Shown here: positions 1-7,708 of the stretch, one piece after another
Position numbering within the stretch: the first letter of the stretch is position 1
Layout: every line of letters begins with the position of its first letter
Origin: Erysipelotrichaceae bacterium
GTDB lineage: Bacteria; Bacillota_I; Bacilli_A; Erysipelotrichales; Erysipelotrichaceae
DNA: 38,450 bases
NCBI GenBank assembly: GCA_015058955.1
Contig: SVBJ01000019.1
Location: 1 to 38,450 of the forward strand
Reading direction: 5' to 3'
Notes under the pieces: model-generated
What the model was told of the DNA's origin: nothing
Database searches by the model: none
What the model saw: only the letters and a program-made list of their open reading frames with translations
Made by a program: the position numbers and the translations under genes

Positions 1-64
1 CATCGTCGCCTTACCGGGCTGCGTTCTTCCGCCCGGAAGAACGCAGCCCGGTAAGGCGACGATG
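1..64. repeat. Perfect 31-bp inverted repeat at the window edge
   Basis: Bases 1-31 are the exact reverse complement of 34-64, with only two bases (32-33) between. The right arm encodes expected PheT residues ([11 protein letters not shown]), while the left arm replaces the expected continuation. A perfect fold-back placed exactly at the end of the sequence and inside a conserved gene is more like a library or assembly chimera at a contig end than a biological element. That interpretation is inference. Confidence 0.95.
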
Positions 65-330
65 ACCTTCTGTCCGGCTGCCACATTTGGAGCACCGCAG
101 ACGATCTGCCTTACCCCTTCCCCGGTATCGACCTGGCAAACATGCAGATGGTCGCTGTCCGGATGAGGAATGCATTCCAGAACCTTGCCGATCACCAGAT
201 CAGTAGCACTTGCCAGTTTTTCCATTCCTTCAACTTCCAGACCGCCTCTGGTCATGATCTCAGCGACCTGCTCAGGAGTAGTGTCAGACAGATCCATGTA
301 TTGTTTTAACCAGTTATATGTAACTCTCAT
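1..330 (-). CDS. pheT: Phenylalanyl-tRNA synthetase beta subunit, 5' fragment
   Basis: This is the amino-terminal part of PheT, which with PheS charges tRNA-Phe in the cytoplasm as an alpha2beta2 enzyme. The start is the ATG at 330-328, preceded by a TAGGAGG ribosome site that overlaps the pheS stop codon 11 bases away. The first ~99 codons read [13 protein letters not shown] and then the EMAP/tRNA-binding fold, with [31 protein letters not shown] and VIVALPG, as expected for residues 1-100 of the family. The gene runs off the left edge. From about base 33 leftward the sequence is the reverse complement of 34-64, so the last ~11 codons ([11 protein letters not shown]) are unlikely to be real PheT sequence. 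The frame stays open to base 1. Confidence in identity is high; the last codons should be ignored. Confidence 0.93.
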   Translation of the reverse strand, partial: MRVTYNWLKQYMDLSDTTPEQVAEIMTRGGLEVEGMEKLASATDLVIGKVLECIPHPDSDHLHVCQVDTGEGVRQIVCGAPNVAAGQKVIVALPGCVLPGGRTQPGKATM

Positions 331-340
331 AACGTGCCTC

Positions 341-1378
341 CTAATCAAATCTCTTGTAGTTCCTTAAGAACTTCAGGTTGTTGAGATAAAGATTTCTGAT
401 GTCATCGATTCCGTACTTCAGCATGGCTGTTCTTTCAATGCCGATGCCGAAGGCGAAACCGGAATACTTTGATGAATCGATCCCTGCCATTTCCAGGACA
501 TGAGGATGGACCATGCCGGATCCTAAGATCTCGATCCAGCCGGTTCCCTTGCAGGTCGGGCAGCCCTTGCCGCCGCAGACATGGCAGGAAACGTCGATTT
601 CCTGTGAAGGTTCAGTAAACGGGAAGTATGACTGTCTTAAACGGATCTCTCTCTGCGGACCGAACATGCTTCTGGCAAACAGTTCCAGCGTACCCTTCAG
701 GTCAGCCTGAGTGATGCCTTCCCCTACGACCAGTCCTTCCATCTGGACGAACTGATGTGAATGGGTGGCGTCATCATCGTCTCTTCTGTAGACCTTACCC
801 GGGCAGACTACCTTGATAGGCAGCTTGTTGCCCTGTGCTTCCAGAACACGCATCTGGATGGCTGTTGTCTGAGTCCTTAACAGTCTTTCCACGTCAACGT
901 AGAAAGTATCCTGCATGTCCCTGGCCGGATGGTCAGCCGGAATGTTGGCCTTTTCAAAGTTGTACACGTCAAATTCGACTTCCGGTCCCTCGACAACGGC
1001 ATATCCCATGGACACGAAAATGTCTTCGATCTCCTGCTGAACCAGAGTCAGCGGATGTAGCGTTCCATAGGTAAAGTCGTCGGCCGGCAAGGTGATGTCG
1101 ATCTTGTCCTTGGCCAGCTGTTCATTCAGCTCATTTTCCTTTAATTCCGTCATTCTGGCAGCTACTCTTTCCTCAAGACTCTTCTTGAGGTTGTTGACAG
1201 CCATGCCGAATTCCTTTCTGTCTTCCGGTGCCAGAGACTTCATCTCCTGCATCAGAGCATTGACGGAACCCTTCTTGCCCAGCATCTCGACACGCAGCTG
1301 TTCAAGTGCACTGACACTGCCAGCTGATCTGATCTTTTCCATCAGCTGTTCAGTAAGTTGTTCCCAATTACGGCTCAT
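341..1378 (-). CDS. pheS: Phenylalanyl-tRNA synthetase alpha subunit
   Basis: Catalytic alpha subunit of phenylalanyl-tRNA synthetase, 345 residues, the usual length for bacteria. It has an N-terminal coiled-coil arm (about 1-85) and a class II catalytic core: motif 2 region [20 protein letters not shown], a zinc-like cluster [17 protein letters not shown], and motif 3 [19 protein letters not shown] start at the ATG at 1378 (MSRNWEQL). An ATG nine bases upstream lies one base from the AAGGAG ribosome site, whereas the chosen ATG is ten bases from it. The gene sits 10 bases upstream of pheT and they form one transcript. Expression is controlled by the Phe T-box leader directly upstream. Nothing in the protein looks degraded. 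Confidence 0.97.
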   Translation of the reverse strand: MSRNWEQLTEQLMEKIRSAGSVSALEQLRVEMLGKKGSVNALMQEMKSLAPEDRKEFGMAVNNLKKSLEERVAARMTELKENELNEQLAKDKIDITLPADDFTYGTLHPLTLVQQEIEDIFVSMGYAVVEGPEVEFDVYNFEKANIPADHPARDMQDTFYVDVERLLRTQTTAIQMRVLEAQGNKLPIKVVCPGKVYRRDDDDATHSHQFVQMEGLVVGEGITQADLKGTLELFARSMFGPQREIRLRQSYFPFTEPSQEIDVSCHVCGGKGCPTCKGTGWIEILGSGMVHPHVLEMAGIDSSKYSGFAFGIGIERTAMLKYGIDDIRNLYLNNLKFLRNYKRFD

Positions 1379-1399
1379 ACTTCTCATTCTCCTTCACTA

Positions 1400-1612
1400 A
1401 AATAAAAGACGTCCACTTAAGGACGTCTGTAAACGCGGTACCACCTTAATCAATGCATTACAAAGATAATGCACACTCATTGAGCCTTAACGCAGCCTTA
1501 CGGGGATGATTGGTCCCACTCCCAGGTGAATTCACATGTGATGATACGAAGCTTGCACCAACCGCTTCCTCTCTTTCATCAGAGCACATGTCATGGTCCT
1601 GTTCAACGTGTT
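1400..1612 (-). ncRNA. T-box leader, tRNA-Phe specific, upstream of pheST
   Basis: On the minus strand the leader shows the Stem I signatures AGAGAG and GGTTGGTGCAA, a specifier-loop segment with UUC at 1530-1528 followed by ACCTGGGAG, and the antiterminator consensus AAGGTGGTACCGCG near 1447-1434. UUC is a Phe codon, which agrees with the downstream gene. The terminator (1407-1414 with 1421-1428, then TTTTATTTT) lies just before the pheS ribosome site. By the known T-box mechanism, uncharged tRNA-Phe should stabilise the antiterminator and allow read-through. Confidence 0.93.
1403..1428 (-). terminator. T-box-controlled terminator before pheS
   Basis: The perfect 8-bp stem AGACGTCC/GGACGTCT with a 6-base loop is followed on the minus strand by TTTTATTTT. 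Its 5' arm is adjacent to the T-box antiterminator bulge sequence, so the two folds compete. Confidence 0.9.
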
Positions 1613-1618
1613 GTATTC

Positions 1619-1647
1619 ATTATAAAACTATTGTCAGTAAATGGCAA
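1619..1647 (-). promoter_or_regulatory. Sigma-A-type promoter for the pheST T-box transcript
   Basis: On the minus strand, TTGCCA (1647-1642) and TATAAT (1624-1619) are separated by exactly 17 bases. Transcription would start near 1612, just before the T-box Stem I. It lies between the end of the SpoIIE-like gene and the leader. Confidence 0.75.
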
Positions 1648-1655
1648 ACACCGTT

Positions 1656-3851
1656 TTAACTGTTTTGCCCTCCTCGGTATTCAATGGCCAGCATCGTGAC
1701 ATCGTCAAACTGTTCAGCCGGACCGACGAATTCATCGATGGCACTGGTAACATTCTTTAACAGAACTTCCGGAGAGGCATCAGGATCGTTATTCAGTGCT
1801 TCCAGAGCCCTGTCGGTACCGAAGAGCTTCTTGTCGATATTGGTTGCCTCAGGAACGCCATCTGTATATACGAAGATCTTTGTCCCCGGTTCAAGTTTCA
1901 GCTGGTAGGAAGTATACTTTACCCCTTCCATGGCGCCTATTACCAGACCGTGCTTGTCCTTGTATAGTTCAAAGGTGCCGTCAGGTTTCTTGATCATCGG
2001 ATATTCATGACCGGCATTGGCACAGGTCATTATTCCGGTCGAGATCTCCAGAATACCCATCCAGACCGTGATGAACATTTCCTCACTGTTGTTGCGGCAG
2101 ATACCGATGTTGGTCTTATGAAGTATCACATCGACCGGCAGACCTGCCATGGCATTGTTTCTGATCATGACCATGCTGGTCATCATAAACAGTGCACCAG
2201 GGATTCCCTTGCCGGAAACATCGGCAATAACCAGAGCAAGATGGTCATCATCGATCAGGAAGAAGTCATAGAAGTCACCGCCTACTTCACGGGCCGGATC
2301 CATGGACGCATAAAGGTCAAATTCACTTCTTTCCGGGAATGGCGGGAATGTATGCGGTAAGGCGGAATACTGGATCCTTTCCGCCAGTGAAAGTTCAGCT
2401 GAGATCTTCTCTCTTTCAGCGGTTATATGCTGAATATGGTCAATGTACTGTTTCATTCTTTCGGTCAGTGAACCGAATGATTCAGCCAGCAGCTGGGTCT
2501 CATCCCCGGTATCCATCGTCCAGTTGAAGTCAAGACTGTCACCCTGGACCTTCTTTACTTCTTCCGTCAGTCTGGTGATCGGCTGGACAATGTTGTTTGA
2601 CAGATTGAAGGAATGGATCAGAGCAATTATGATCGCAAATACGATCAGTAACATGATCAGTATTTCAGTATTGTACATAAGATGATTGGTCTGATCGGTA
2701 ACCTGCTCCTGCAGCACTTTCAGAGTGTCCTGCAGCATGATGTTAGGAGCATCAACGACCTGCTGAGGCATTATCAGCAATAAGGCCCACTGAACCGCAT
2801 TTAACGGTGCATAGGCAACATAGCAGTTTTCATCGTCGATCTCCATCAGTTCAACACCGGTTTCCCCGATGATTACCTTATTGGAAATACGGGCCAGATC
2901 GGCATCGCCATTCTGACGGATATCGCCTCCGTCAATGATAGGTACCAGAGAGCCGGAATCACGGGTGGAGAAAAGAACTTCACCATTGGCATTGATGATA
3001 CAGGCATCCCCGTTGCCTCCCAGATCAACGCTTTCGACCAGATTCTGGATCTCATCCAGATACATGCCGCCTCCGGCAACACCCGCAAATTCACCGTTGC
3101 GGTAAACCGGAACACCGCACATGATGCCCAGTCTTGGAGTATGAACGTCTCTGACCGCTCCTGTCATGAAGGTCTTCTCAGTTGCCTTGGCCCCGATGTA
3201 CCATGGTCTTTCCTTGGCTTCCAGAGGAAGCAGATTACCGTTATCGTCGTATTTCTTACCGGCAATATAGTCAGCCTGAACGGTAAAGCCGCTTTCACTG
3301 GCCAGATATACCGAGGCAATGCTGTGATGGTTGTCATTAACGGAAAGAATGACATCACCCACATTTGCGATCAATCCTATCTCCTGTCTTACAGCAGGAT
3401 CATCCGGGTTGGTATTTGAATCATAAAGGATCTGCAGTGACAGGCTGCCGTCATTTTCCTGACGCGGTATGTCGATGGCACGAGGCAGATAATTGGCGGG
3501 ATTGCTGTAGATCTCCGTGGCAGTGGAAGCAACTATCTCAATTGACCTTTTGAAGCCATGGAAGATCCAGTCAGCCACATTGGCCTTGTCAATGGCCAGC
3601 TGCAGCATGTTGCTCTGTATTTCTTCTGACATGTAAAGAGAAGAGACATTGCTGGTAGTTGTTCCCATGTCATCTGTTATCTTCCGGACATCATCGGAGA
3701 CCTTGTGAATGGCAATGTAGAAAATAAGGCCGCTTACAACGCCCAGTATCAGAACTACTGAAAGCATGGCCATCAGGATCTTTCTTCCCAGCGGCCGCTT
3801 TTTATTCATTATCCTCTCGCTTCTTTTCTCATTTATTGTTTGTTTTGCCAT
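1656..3851 (-). CDS. Membrane sensor PP2C phosphatase (dCache-HAMP-SpoIIE/RsbU type)
   Basis: A 731-residue membrane protein, likely a serine phosphatase that acts on an anti-sigma-factor antagonist or similar phosphoprotein. Order of parts: TM1 (about 24-48), a large extracytoplasmic double-Cache-like sensor (about 50-385), TM2 (about 390-412), HAMP and coiled coil (about 412-505), then the SpoIIE PP2C domain. All PP2C metal motifs are visible: GGDFYDFF, ADVSGKGIPGAL, YTDGVPEA and FDDVTMLAI. An RsbU-like lead-in (LAERIQYSALP) precedes the domain. The start at 3851 has AAGGG seven bases upstream; a second candidate ATG is at 3809 (MNKKRP) with GAGAGG close by. It is a single-gene unit with its own promoter. 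No rsbV/rsbW or sigma gene is present here, so the target is unknown. Confidence 0.88.
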   Translation of the reverse strand: MAKQTINEKRSERIMNKKRPLGRKILMAMLSVVLILGVVSGLIFYIAIHKVSDDVRKITDDMGTTTSNVSSLYMSEEIQSNMLQLAIDKANVADWIFHGFKRSIEIVASTATEIYSNPANYLPRAIDIPRQENDGSLSLQILYDSNTNPDDPAVRQEIGLIANVGDVILSVNDNHHSIASVYLASESGFTVQADYIAGKKYDDNGNLLPLEAKERPWYIGAKATEKTFMTGAVRDVHTPRLGIMCGVPVYRNGEFAGVAGGGMYLDEIQNLVESVDLGGNGDACIINANGEVLFSTRDSGSLVPIIDGGDIRQNGDADLARISNKVIIGETGVELMEIDDENCYVAYAPLNAVQWALLLIMPQQVVDAPNIMLQDTLKVLQEQVTDQTNHLMYNTEILIMLLIVFAIIIALIHSFNLSNNIVQPITRLTEEVKKVQGDSLDFNWTMDTGDETQLLAESFGSLTERMKQYIDHIQHITAEREKISAELSLAERIQYSALPHTFPPFPERSEFDLYASMDPAREVGGDFYDFFLIDDDHLALVIADVSGKGIPGALFMMTSMVMIRNNAMAGLPVDVILHKTNIGICRNNSEEMFITVWMGILEISTGIMTCANAGHEYPMIKKPDGTFELYKDKHGLVIGAMEGVKYTSYQLKLEPGTKIFVYTDGVPEATNIDKKLFGTDRALEALNNDPDASPEVLLKNVTSAIDEFVGPAEQFDDVTMLAIEYRGGQNS

Positions 3852-3885
3852 GTTAAAACCCTTAATTTTAAATAAAGCTAAGCAT

Positions 3886-3915
3886 ATTATATCAACAGTA
3901 TTTACAGCTGCGCAA
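3886..3915 (-). promoter_or_regulatory. Promoter for the SpoIIE-like phosphatase gene
   Basis: On the minus strand TTGCGC (3915-3910) and TATAAT (3891-3886) are separated by 18 bases, 35 bases upstream of the chosen start at 3851. It sits just downstream of the terminator of the previous operon. Confidence 0.6.
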
Positions 3916-3918
3916 ATG

Positions 3919-3941
3919 AAAACAGGAATCAATCCTGTTTT
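3919..3941 (-). terminator. Terminator overlapping the stop codon of the EVE-domain gene
   Basis: Perfect 9-bp stem AAAACAGGA/TCCTGTTTT with a 5-base loop. The TGA stop of the upstream gene (3931-3929) falls in the loop. The stem is A/T rich and the following T-run is short, so strength is uncertain. It ends the prsW-trmH-deoxyribosyltransferase-EVE operon. Confidence 0.6.
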
Positions 3942-4999
3942 GTCTGTTCGTTGTAATTATCCAGGTATTCTTTCAGTTTTTCATTAATCCTGCGGGGACC
4001 TCTGACAGCGTTGACACCGAACTGTTTCAGCTTTTCAAACGGACAGTAATCTGCCCTGTATTCCTGCAGGACATCCATCTTCATTAGCCGGTTCATTCTC
4101 ACTTCATCGTTTTCAAAGACAAACGGTATGTCTGTCTTTATAACCTGACATTTGTAGCGCACGGATGATACAGGAGAACCTACATACATGTAGACGGTAT
4201 CACCTTTTCGTATTCCCTTGCCCTGCTTCCAGTCAACACCCTTTCTTTTCTTAAAAGCGGTATCTATGTCATAGTACTTCGGATTGGCCGGAACCAGCCA
4301 GGCGTTATTCTGCAGACTAAGGTTTCTGCCGATGATCAGATTACGGCTGACATCAATCAGTTCCATGATCCTATCATCACTTAACGTATCATCCAGAACG
4401 ATGCTGACCCAGCTGTTCTTATTCATGTGATAACAGTCATATATGCCAGCTGAATTCAGCAGTCTGTCTCTGTCTTTCACATCTATCTTGACATTGATGA
4501 TTTCAATCAGACTTTCATCATCAGAGGCGAACATCTTATTGAACGGGATGTTCATGATAAGGCCATACCATTTACCGTTGCCGGGATAACGGAATACCCC
4601 GTAATCTTCCATTTTCTTAAACGGGAAATCAGGAGTTTCACCGTAACGCTCCCTTATAAGATTACTTATGCGGTTAGACTGCGGAAACAGAAACTGCTGC
4701 GGAATCGTGCATTCATCCTTTATCCTCTTCAGGATCTTTTCATATCCTTCCCTGACCAGGGAAACAAATTCACCGGTAATGTTGTTGATGTGAACCTGAA
4801 TGTATTCCTCATCGGCATCATTGTCCCAGACATGTCCTTTCAGGTTCCCCTTTCCATCAACTTCAATTTCCGCACTGAACTGTCCGTTCATGAAGGCTTC
4901 ACGGTAAAAGAAGCCGTTTCCCTTCTTCTCAAATCCAAAGGGAATCAGCTTACATGTATCTATTAATGTTTTACGGAATACCTCATTCTCAATTGCCAT
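3929..4999 (-). CDS. MmcQ/YjbR-like and EVE (PUA-fold) fusion protein
   Basis: A 356-residue soluble protein with three parts. Residues 1-100 are an unassigned N-terminal region with several aromatic strands (GFFYREAFMNGQFSAEIEVD). Residues about 105-225 match the MmcQ/YjbR fold, with an N-terminal helix, FRYPGNGKWYGLIMNIPF, NVKIDVKDRD and NKNSWVSIVLDDT. Residues about 232-345 look like an EVE domain, with the opening WLVPANPKYYD, the core GIRKGDTVYMYVGSP, and a C-terminal VRGPRRINEKLKEYL. EVE domains belong to the PUA superfamily, and several recognise modified bases. The ATG at 4999 lies inside the end of the preceding deoxyribosyltransferase gene (11-base overlap), so the two are probably translationally coupled. 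The nucleic-acid link is inference from domain family and neighbour; the specific function is unknown. Confidence 0.72.
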   Translation of the reverse strand: MAIENEVFRKTLIDTCKLIPFGFEKKGNGFFYREAFMNGQFSAEIEVDGKGNLKGHVWDNDADEEYIQVHINNITGEFVSLVREGYEKILKRIKDECTIPQQFLFPQSNRISNLIRERYGETPDFPFKKMEDYGVFRYPGNGKWYGLIMNIPFNKMFASDDESLIEIINVKIDVKDRDRLLNSAGIYDCYHMNKNSWVSIVLDDTLSDDRIMELIDVSRNLIIGRNLSLQNNAWLVPANPKYYDIDTAFKKRKGVDWKQGKGIRKGDTVYMYVGSPVSSVRYKCQVIKTDIPFVFENDEVRMNRLMKMDVLQEYRADYCPFEKLKQFGVNAVRGPRRINEKLKEYLDNYNEQTKQD

Positions 5000-6101
5000 G
5001 ACAGTCTTCAGCCATCTTTCTGACTACTTCTTCAAAGCTGCCGTCAAATAAGGTAACACTGGCACCGAACATCAGGTTAAGCGGTCCGTCAAAGTTCTCG
5101 ACATTCATGCCGTTGAAGTCTCTGGTATCTGTTTCAGTCTTTATGTTCGGAATTCTGTTAACCATTGGTCCGATGTCATCCATGTAGCCGTACTGTTTCT
5201 TTCCCAGCATGTTGGAATAACCGGCCTCAAAGGAAACGTCACTGTTAGGTTCATAACCGCCGCGGTAATCATTGAGATCGCACAGGATGATATCGCAGTT
5301 GCGGACATGCTGAGTATAGCGGTCAAAGATGTTATAAGCTCTGGCATAGATGTCATCTGTTTCAATCTCAGCTACACCAGGAGCCCGGTCAGTCGGGAAA
5401 TATGCTTCAAAGCCATACTTATTGAGTATCTTTCTCATTTCTTCGTATTTTTCCGGAGCATCCTTATTGTCACGGTCAGATGTTGCAACGTAGACTACCG
5501 GCTTGTCACCCTTCTCAATTGTGACTTTCAGAGGATCTCTTGTCGTACTGTAGCCACGGACGGCAGACAGTTTTGCTTCTTCTTCCAGATCAGTCCTGTA
5601 GATCATCAGACACTGGGAGAAATTGCCTTCAATTATCTTGGTGGAACCAATGACATTGACGGAGAACGGCAGTTCAGGATGTCCCAGATCATTGCCATTG
5701 ACATCCTTGGCGCCTTTGGCATCAGCAGTGTATCTGGCTGCCTGGTATTTGACACCGACGGTTCTCTTGTCTCTGGTATAGCCATAGCATCTGGCTCCCA
5801 CGGCATAAGCCATGCCCAGTTCATAGATCGATCCGCCGTCAGGTTCGGAACCTCGGTAGGTTTCCAGGTTGACCAGGATGCCGTCAACACCGGTAATTCC
5901 CCAGACGCAGTTCTTGAAGATGCGGCTGCTCATTTCACTCTGAGTAACCTTTTCACCTTCTTCAACAAGCTTGTTGTCATTCGGCATCGTTACGGTGAAA
6001 CCGTAGAATTCAGCTTCCTTGCGGTAGGAATTCCACATGTCATATCCGTTAGGATAGAAGCATAACGGACTGGCTAAATACAGTTTATGTTCTTTTTTCA
6101 T
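4989..6101 (-). CDS. Tandem two-domain nucleoside 2-deoxyribosyltransferase-like protein
   Basis: A 370-residue soluble protein made of two copies of the nucleoside 2-deoxyribosyltransferase fold. Copy 1 (about 6-175) opens with KLYLASPL and carries ILVNLETYRGSEPDGGSIYE with the candidate nucleophile Glu94 in YELGMAYA. Copy 2 (about 200-370) opens with PVVYVATSD and carries IILCDLNDYRGGYEPNSDVS followed by FEAGYS (Glu292). Family members swap bases between deoxynucleosides or hydrolyse (modified) deoxynucleotides. Ordinary members are about 150-170 residues, so the tandem form is unusual. The start has AAAGGAACGACT upstream. It lies 17 bases after the TrmH gene and overlaps the EVE-domain gene by 11 bases. 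The substrate cannot be read from the sequence. Confidence 0.82.
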   Translation of the reverse strand: MKKEHKLYLASPLCFYPNGYDMWNSYRKEAEFYGFTVTMPNDNKLVEEGEKVTQSEMSSRIFKNCVWGITGVDGILVNLETYRGSEPDGGSIYELGMAYAVGARCYGYTRDKRTVGVKYQAARYTADAKGAKDVNGNDLGHPELPFSVNVIGSTKIIEGNFSQCLMIYRTDLEEEAKLSAVRGYSTTRDPLKVTIEKGDKPVVYVATSDRDNKDAPEKYEEMRKILNKYGFEAYFPTDRAPGVAEIETDDIYARAYNIFDRYTQHVRNCDIILCDLNDYRGGYEPNSDVSFEAGYSNMLGKKQYGYMDDIGPMVNRIPNIKTETDTRDFNGMNVENFDGPLNLMFGASVTLFDGSFEEVVRKMAEDCHGN

Positions 6102-6118
6102 AGTCGTTCCTTTCTGTC

Positions 6119-6847
6119 TCAGTTATGTTTGAACCAGTAGGCAGTAATGCCCATGGCAATGGCAACGTTAAGTGATTCGAAATTCCGCATTTCGATCTTT
6201 ATGTTCTCATCCGCCAGCCCTGTGGCTTTATCAGAGAGCCCCTGTCCTTCATTTCCCAATAAGATTGCGTACTTATCGCTTTTATCTGTCTCCTGCAGGA
6301 AATGGCTGGAATCAAGCGTGGTGGCATATACTCTGCAGCCCTGTTTTCTGACAGTATTTATCAGTTCCTCCAGCTCACCTTCAATTACCGGAATATGGAA
6401 GATGGCCCCCTGGGATGACTGAATGGTCTTGTGACTGTATGGTGAAGCACATCCCCTTGACAAAAATACCCCATCATAGCCAAGCGAATAGGCAGTCCTG
6501 ATGATCGTACCGACATTACCGGGATCCTGGACATTCTCCAGAATGATGAAGGAAGTTCCGGTTATTTTCTTTCTTTCAGGGATCTTGCAGATGCCGATGC
6601 AGTCATTAAGAGAAACATTCTCGGACAGTTTTTTCATGACCCCCTCAGAGACTATCAGTGCTTCCCTGTCAAAAGGATTGTCAACATTCTCTCTGATTAT
6701 CAGAGTGTCCAGCATGCCGGCATTTATGGCTTCCTGGATCAGATGCTTTTCTTCCACCAGGAAAAGCCCGTACTGATCGCGGTACTTTTTCTGTTTTAAC
6801 TTGGCATAGAGCTTGATTCTGCTGTTTTCAGGTGAGTTTATTATCAC
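6119..6847 (-). CDS. TrmH/SpoU-family RNA 2'-O-ribose methyltransferase
   Basis: A 242-residue methyltransferase that probably modifies rRNA or tRNA ribose 2'-OH using S-adenosylmethionine. An N-terminal substrate-binding domain (about 1-80; KQKKYRDQYGLFLVEEKHLI) is followed by the SPOUT knot. Motif 1 is NVQDPGNVGTIIRTAYSLG, motif 2 is LLGNEGQGLS and motif 3 is FESLNVAIAMGI. The start is a GTG at 6847-6845 with AGGAGA nine bases upstream, inside the end of the PrsW-like gene; the stop-to-start gap is three bases, so coupling is likely. It resembles YsgA/RlmB-type proteins, but the exact target nucleotide cannot be assigned. Confidence 0.9.
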   Translation of the reverse strand: MIINSPENSRIKLYAKLKQKKYRDQYGLFLVEEKHLIQEAINAGMLDTLIIRENVDNPFDREALIVSEGVMKKLSENVSLNDCIGICKIPERKKITGTSFIILENVQDPGNVGTIIRTAYSLGYDGVFLSRGCASPYSHKTIQSSQGAIFHIPVIEGELEELINTVRKQGCRVYATTLDSSHFLQETDKSDKYAILLGNEGQGLSDKATGLADENIKIEMRNFESLNVAIAMGITAYWFKHN

Positions 6848-6850
6848 GGT

Positions 6851-7576
6851 TTATTCTCCTGCCGCGTTTTGCTGCAGCGGCTGTACATTCACATTGTTCT
6901 TTCTCGATTTCACGATGAATACGATTATGACGATCAGGTAAATAAGATTGACAAGCAGTGCCACAAACGGTCCTACTATCAGGTATTCACACCACTGGAC
7001 TACTGAGTCACTTAAGCACCAGTCATAGATGCCATGAATCAGCCATGGAATTAAGAAAGCCAATACATGGTATCCTTTCTTATTCTTTGCGATGGCCTTG
7101 CCATTATAGTAACCCATGATCATGCCGAGAACCGGATGCATGGCGGTTACACCGCGGACAAGGATCTGTCCGATGTTGGTCTGAAACATGTAGACAAATG
7201 ATTCAATGAAACAGAAACCCATGCCGACAATGGAGGTAAATACGATCATGTCGATCCAGCTGATTGTGTTTTTATTTTCCTTAATGTATTTGGCGGCAAA
7301 ATAGCCCTTGCAGGTTTCTTCAGAAGCAGCTGCCAGAATGAAATCCTTGAAAGCATCATTTATTACCGGATGGGTCTTTCCCAATCCGGTCAGAGCCCAT
7401 AACAGACTGGCAACCAGAGAGAACCCTACTACTGCCAGAGAGCTTAACACACCTTTCAATAATACCTTGCGGCAATCATCCTTATATTTCTGATCTGTCT
7501 TAAAACTCTTGAACCAGAAATATATGCACAGTGTTGGAATAAAGCTTATCAGCAGTGCCCCGAACCGTATCAGCAT
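6851..7576 (-). CDS. PrsW-like intramembrane metalloprotease
   Basis: A 241-residue polytopic membrane protein of the PrsW/CAAX-like protease group. The signature residues are present: the EExxK motif EETCK (Glu86, Glu87, Lys90), GFCFIES (Glu125), RGVTAMHPVLG (His147) and LIHGIYDW (His181, Asp185). At least six hydrophobic segments are visible. I start at the ATG at 7576 (MLIRFGALL), which has GGAGGAG upstream; the frame stays open further upstream but without a ribosome site. PrsW cleaves an anti-sigma factor in Bacillus subtilis, but nothing in this operon is an anti-sigma factor, so the substrate is unknown. It is the first gene of an operon with TrmH, the tandem deoxyribosyltransferase and the EVE protein. 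Confidence 0.85.
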   Translation of the reverse strand: MLIRFGALLISFIPTLCIYFWFKSFKTDQKYKDDCRKVLLKGVLSSLAVVGFSLVASLLWALTGLGKTHPVINDAFKDFILAAASEETCKGYFAAKYIKENKNTISWIDMIVFTSIVGMGFCFIESFVYMFQTNIGQILVRGVTAMHPVLGMIMGYYNGKAIAKNKKGYHVLAFLIPWLIHGIYDWCLSDSVVQWCEYLIVGPFVALLVNLIYLIVIIVFIVKSRKNNVNVQPLQQNAAGE

Positions 7577-7678
7577 GTTTATACTCCTCCGAAATAAAAC
7601 TACTATAATTCTAACATTTTCTTCAGATAGAATGATACTTATTATATTCAAATATCTTTTCAAAGGATTTCATAAAGA

Positions 7679-7702
7679 AAGCTGTAACTTCGGTTACAGC
7701 TT
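7679..7702 (-). terminator. Terminator after ileS
   Basis: Perfect 10-bp stem AAGCTGTAAC/GTTACAGCTT with a CGAA-type tetraloop, followed on the minus strand by TCTTTAT. It starts seven bases after the ileS stop codon. Confidence 0.85.
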
Positions 7703-7708
7703 CTCAAT

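Noticed and set aside
1-64. Terminator, attachment site or integron-like hairpin at the left edge.
   Set aside because: It lies inside the coding region of a conserved gene, has no T-run, and the left arm simply mirrors real PheT coding sequence. A fold-back artefact explains it better.
5307-6065. A 252-codon open frame on the plus strand opposite the deoxyribosyltransferase gene.
   Set aside because: It lies wholly antisense to a gene with clear family motifs, has no ribosome site and matches no family I know. All other plus-strand frames are likewise shadows of minus-strand genes.
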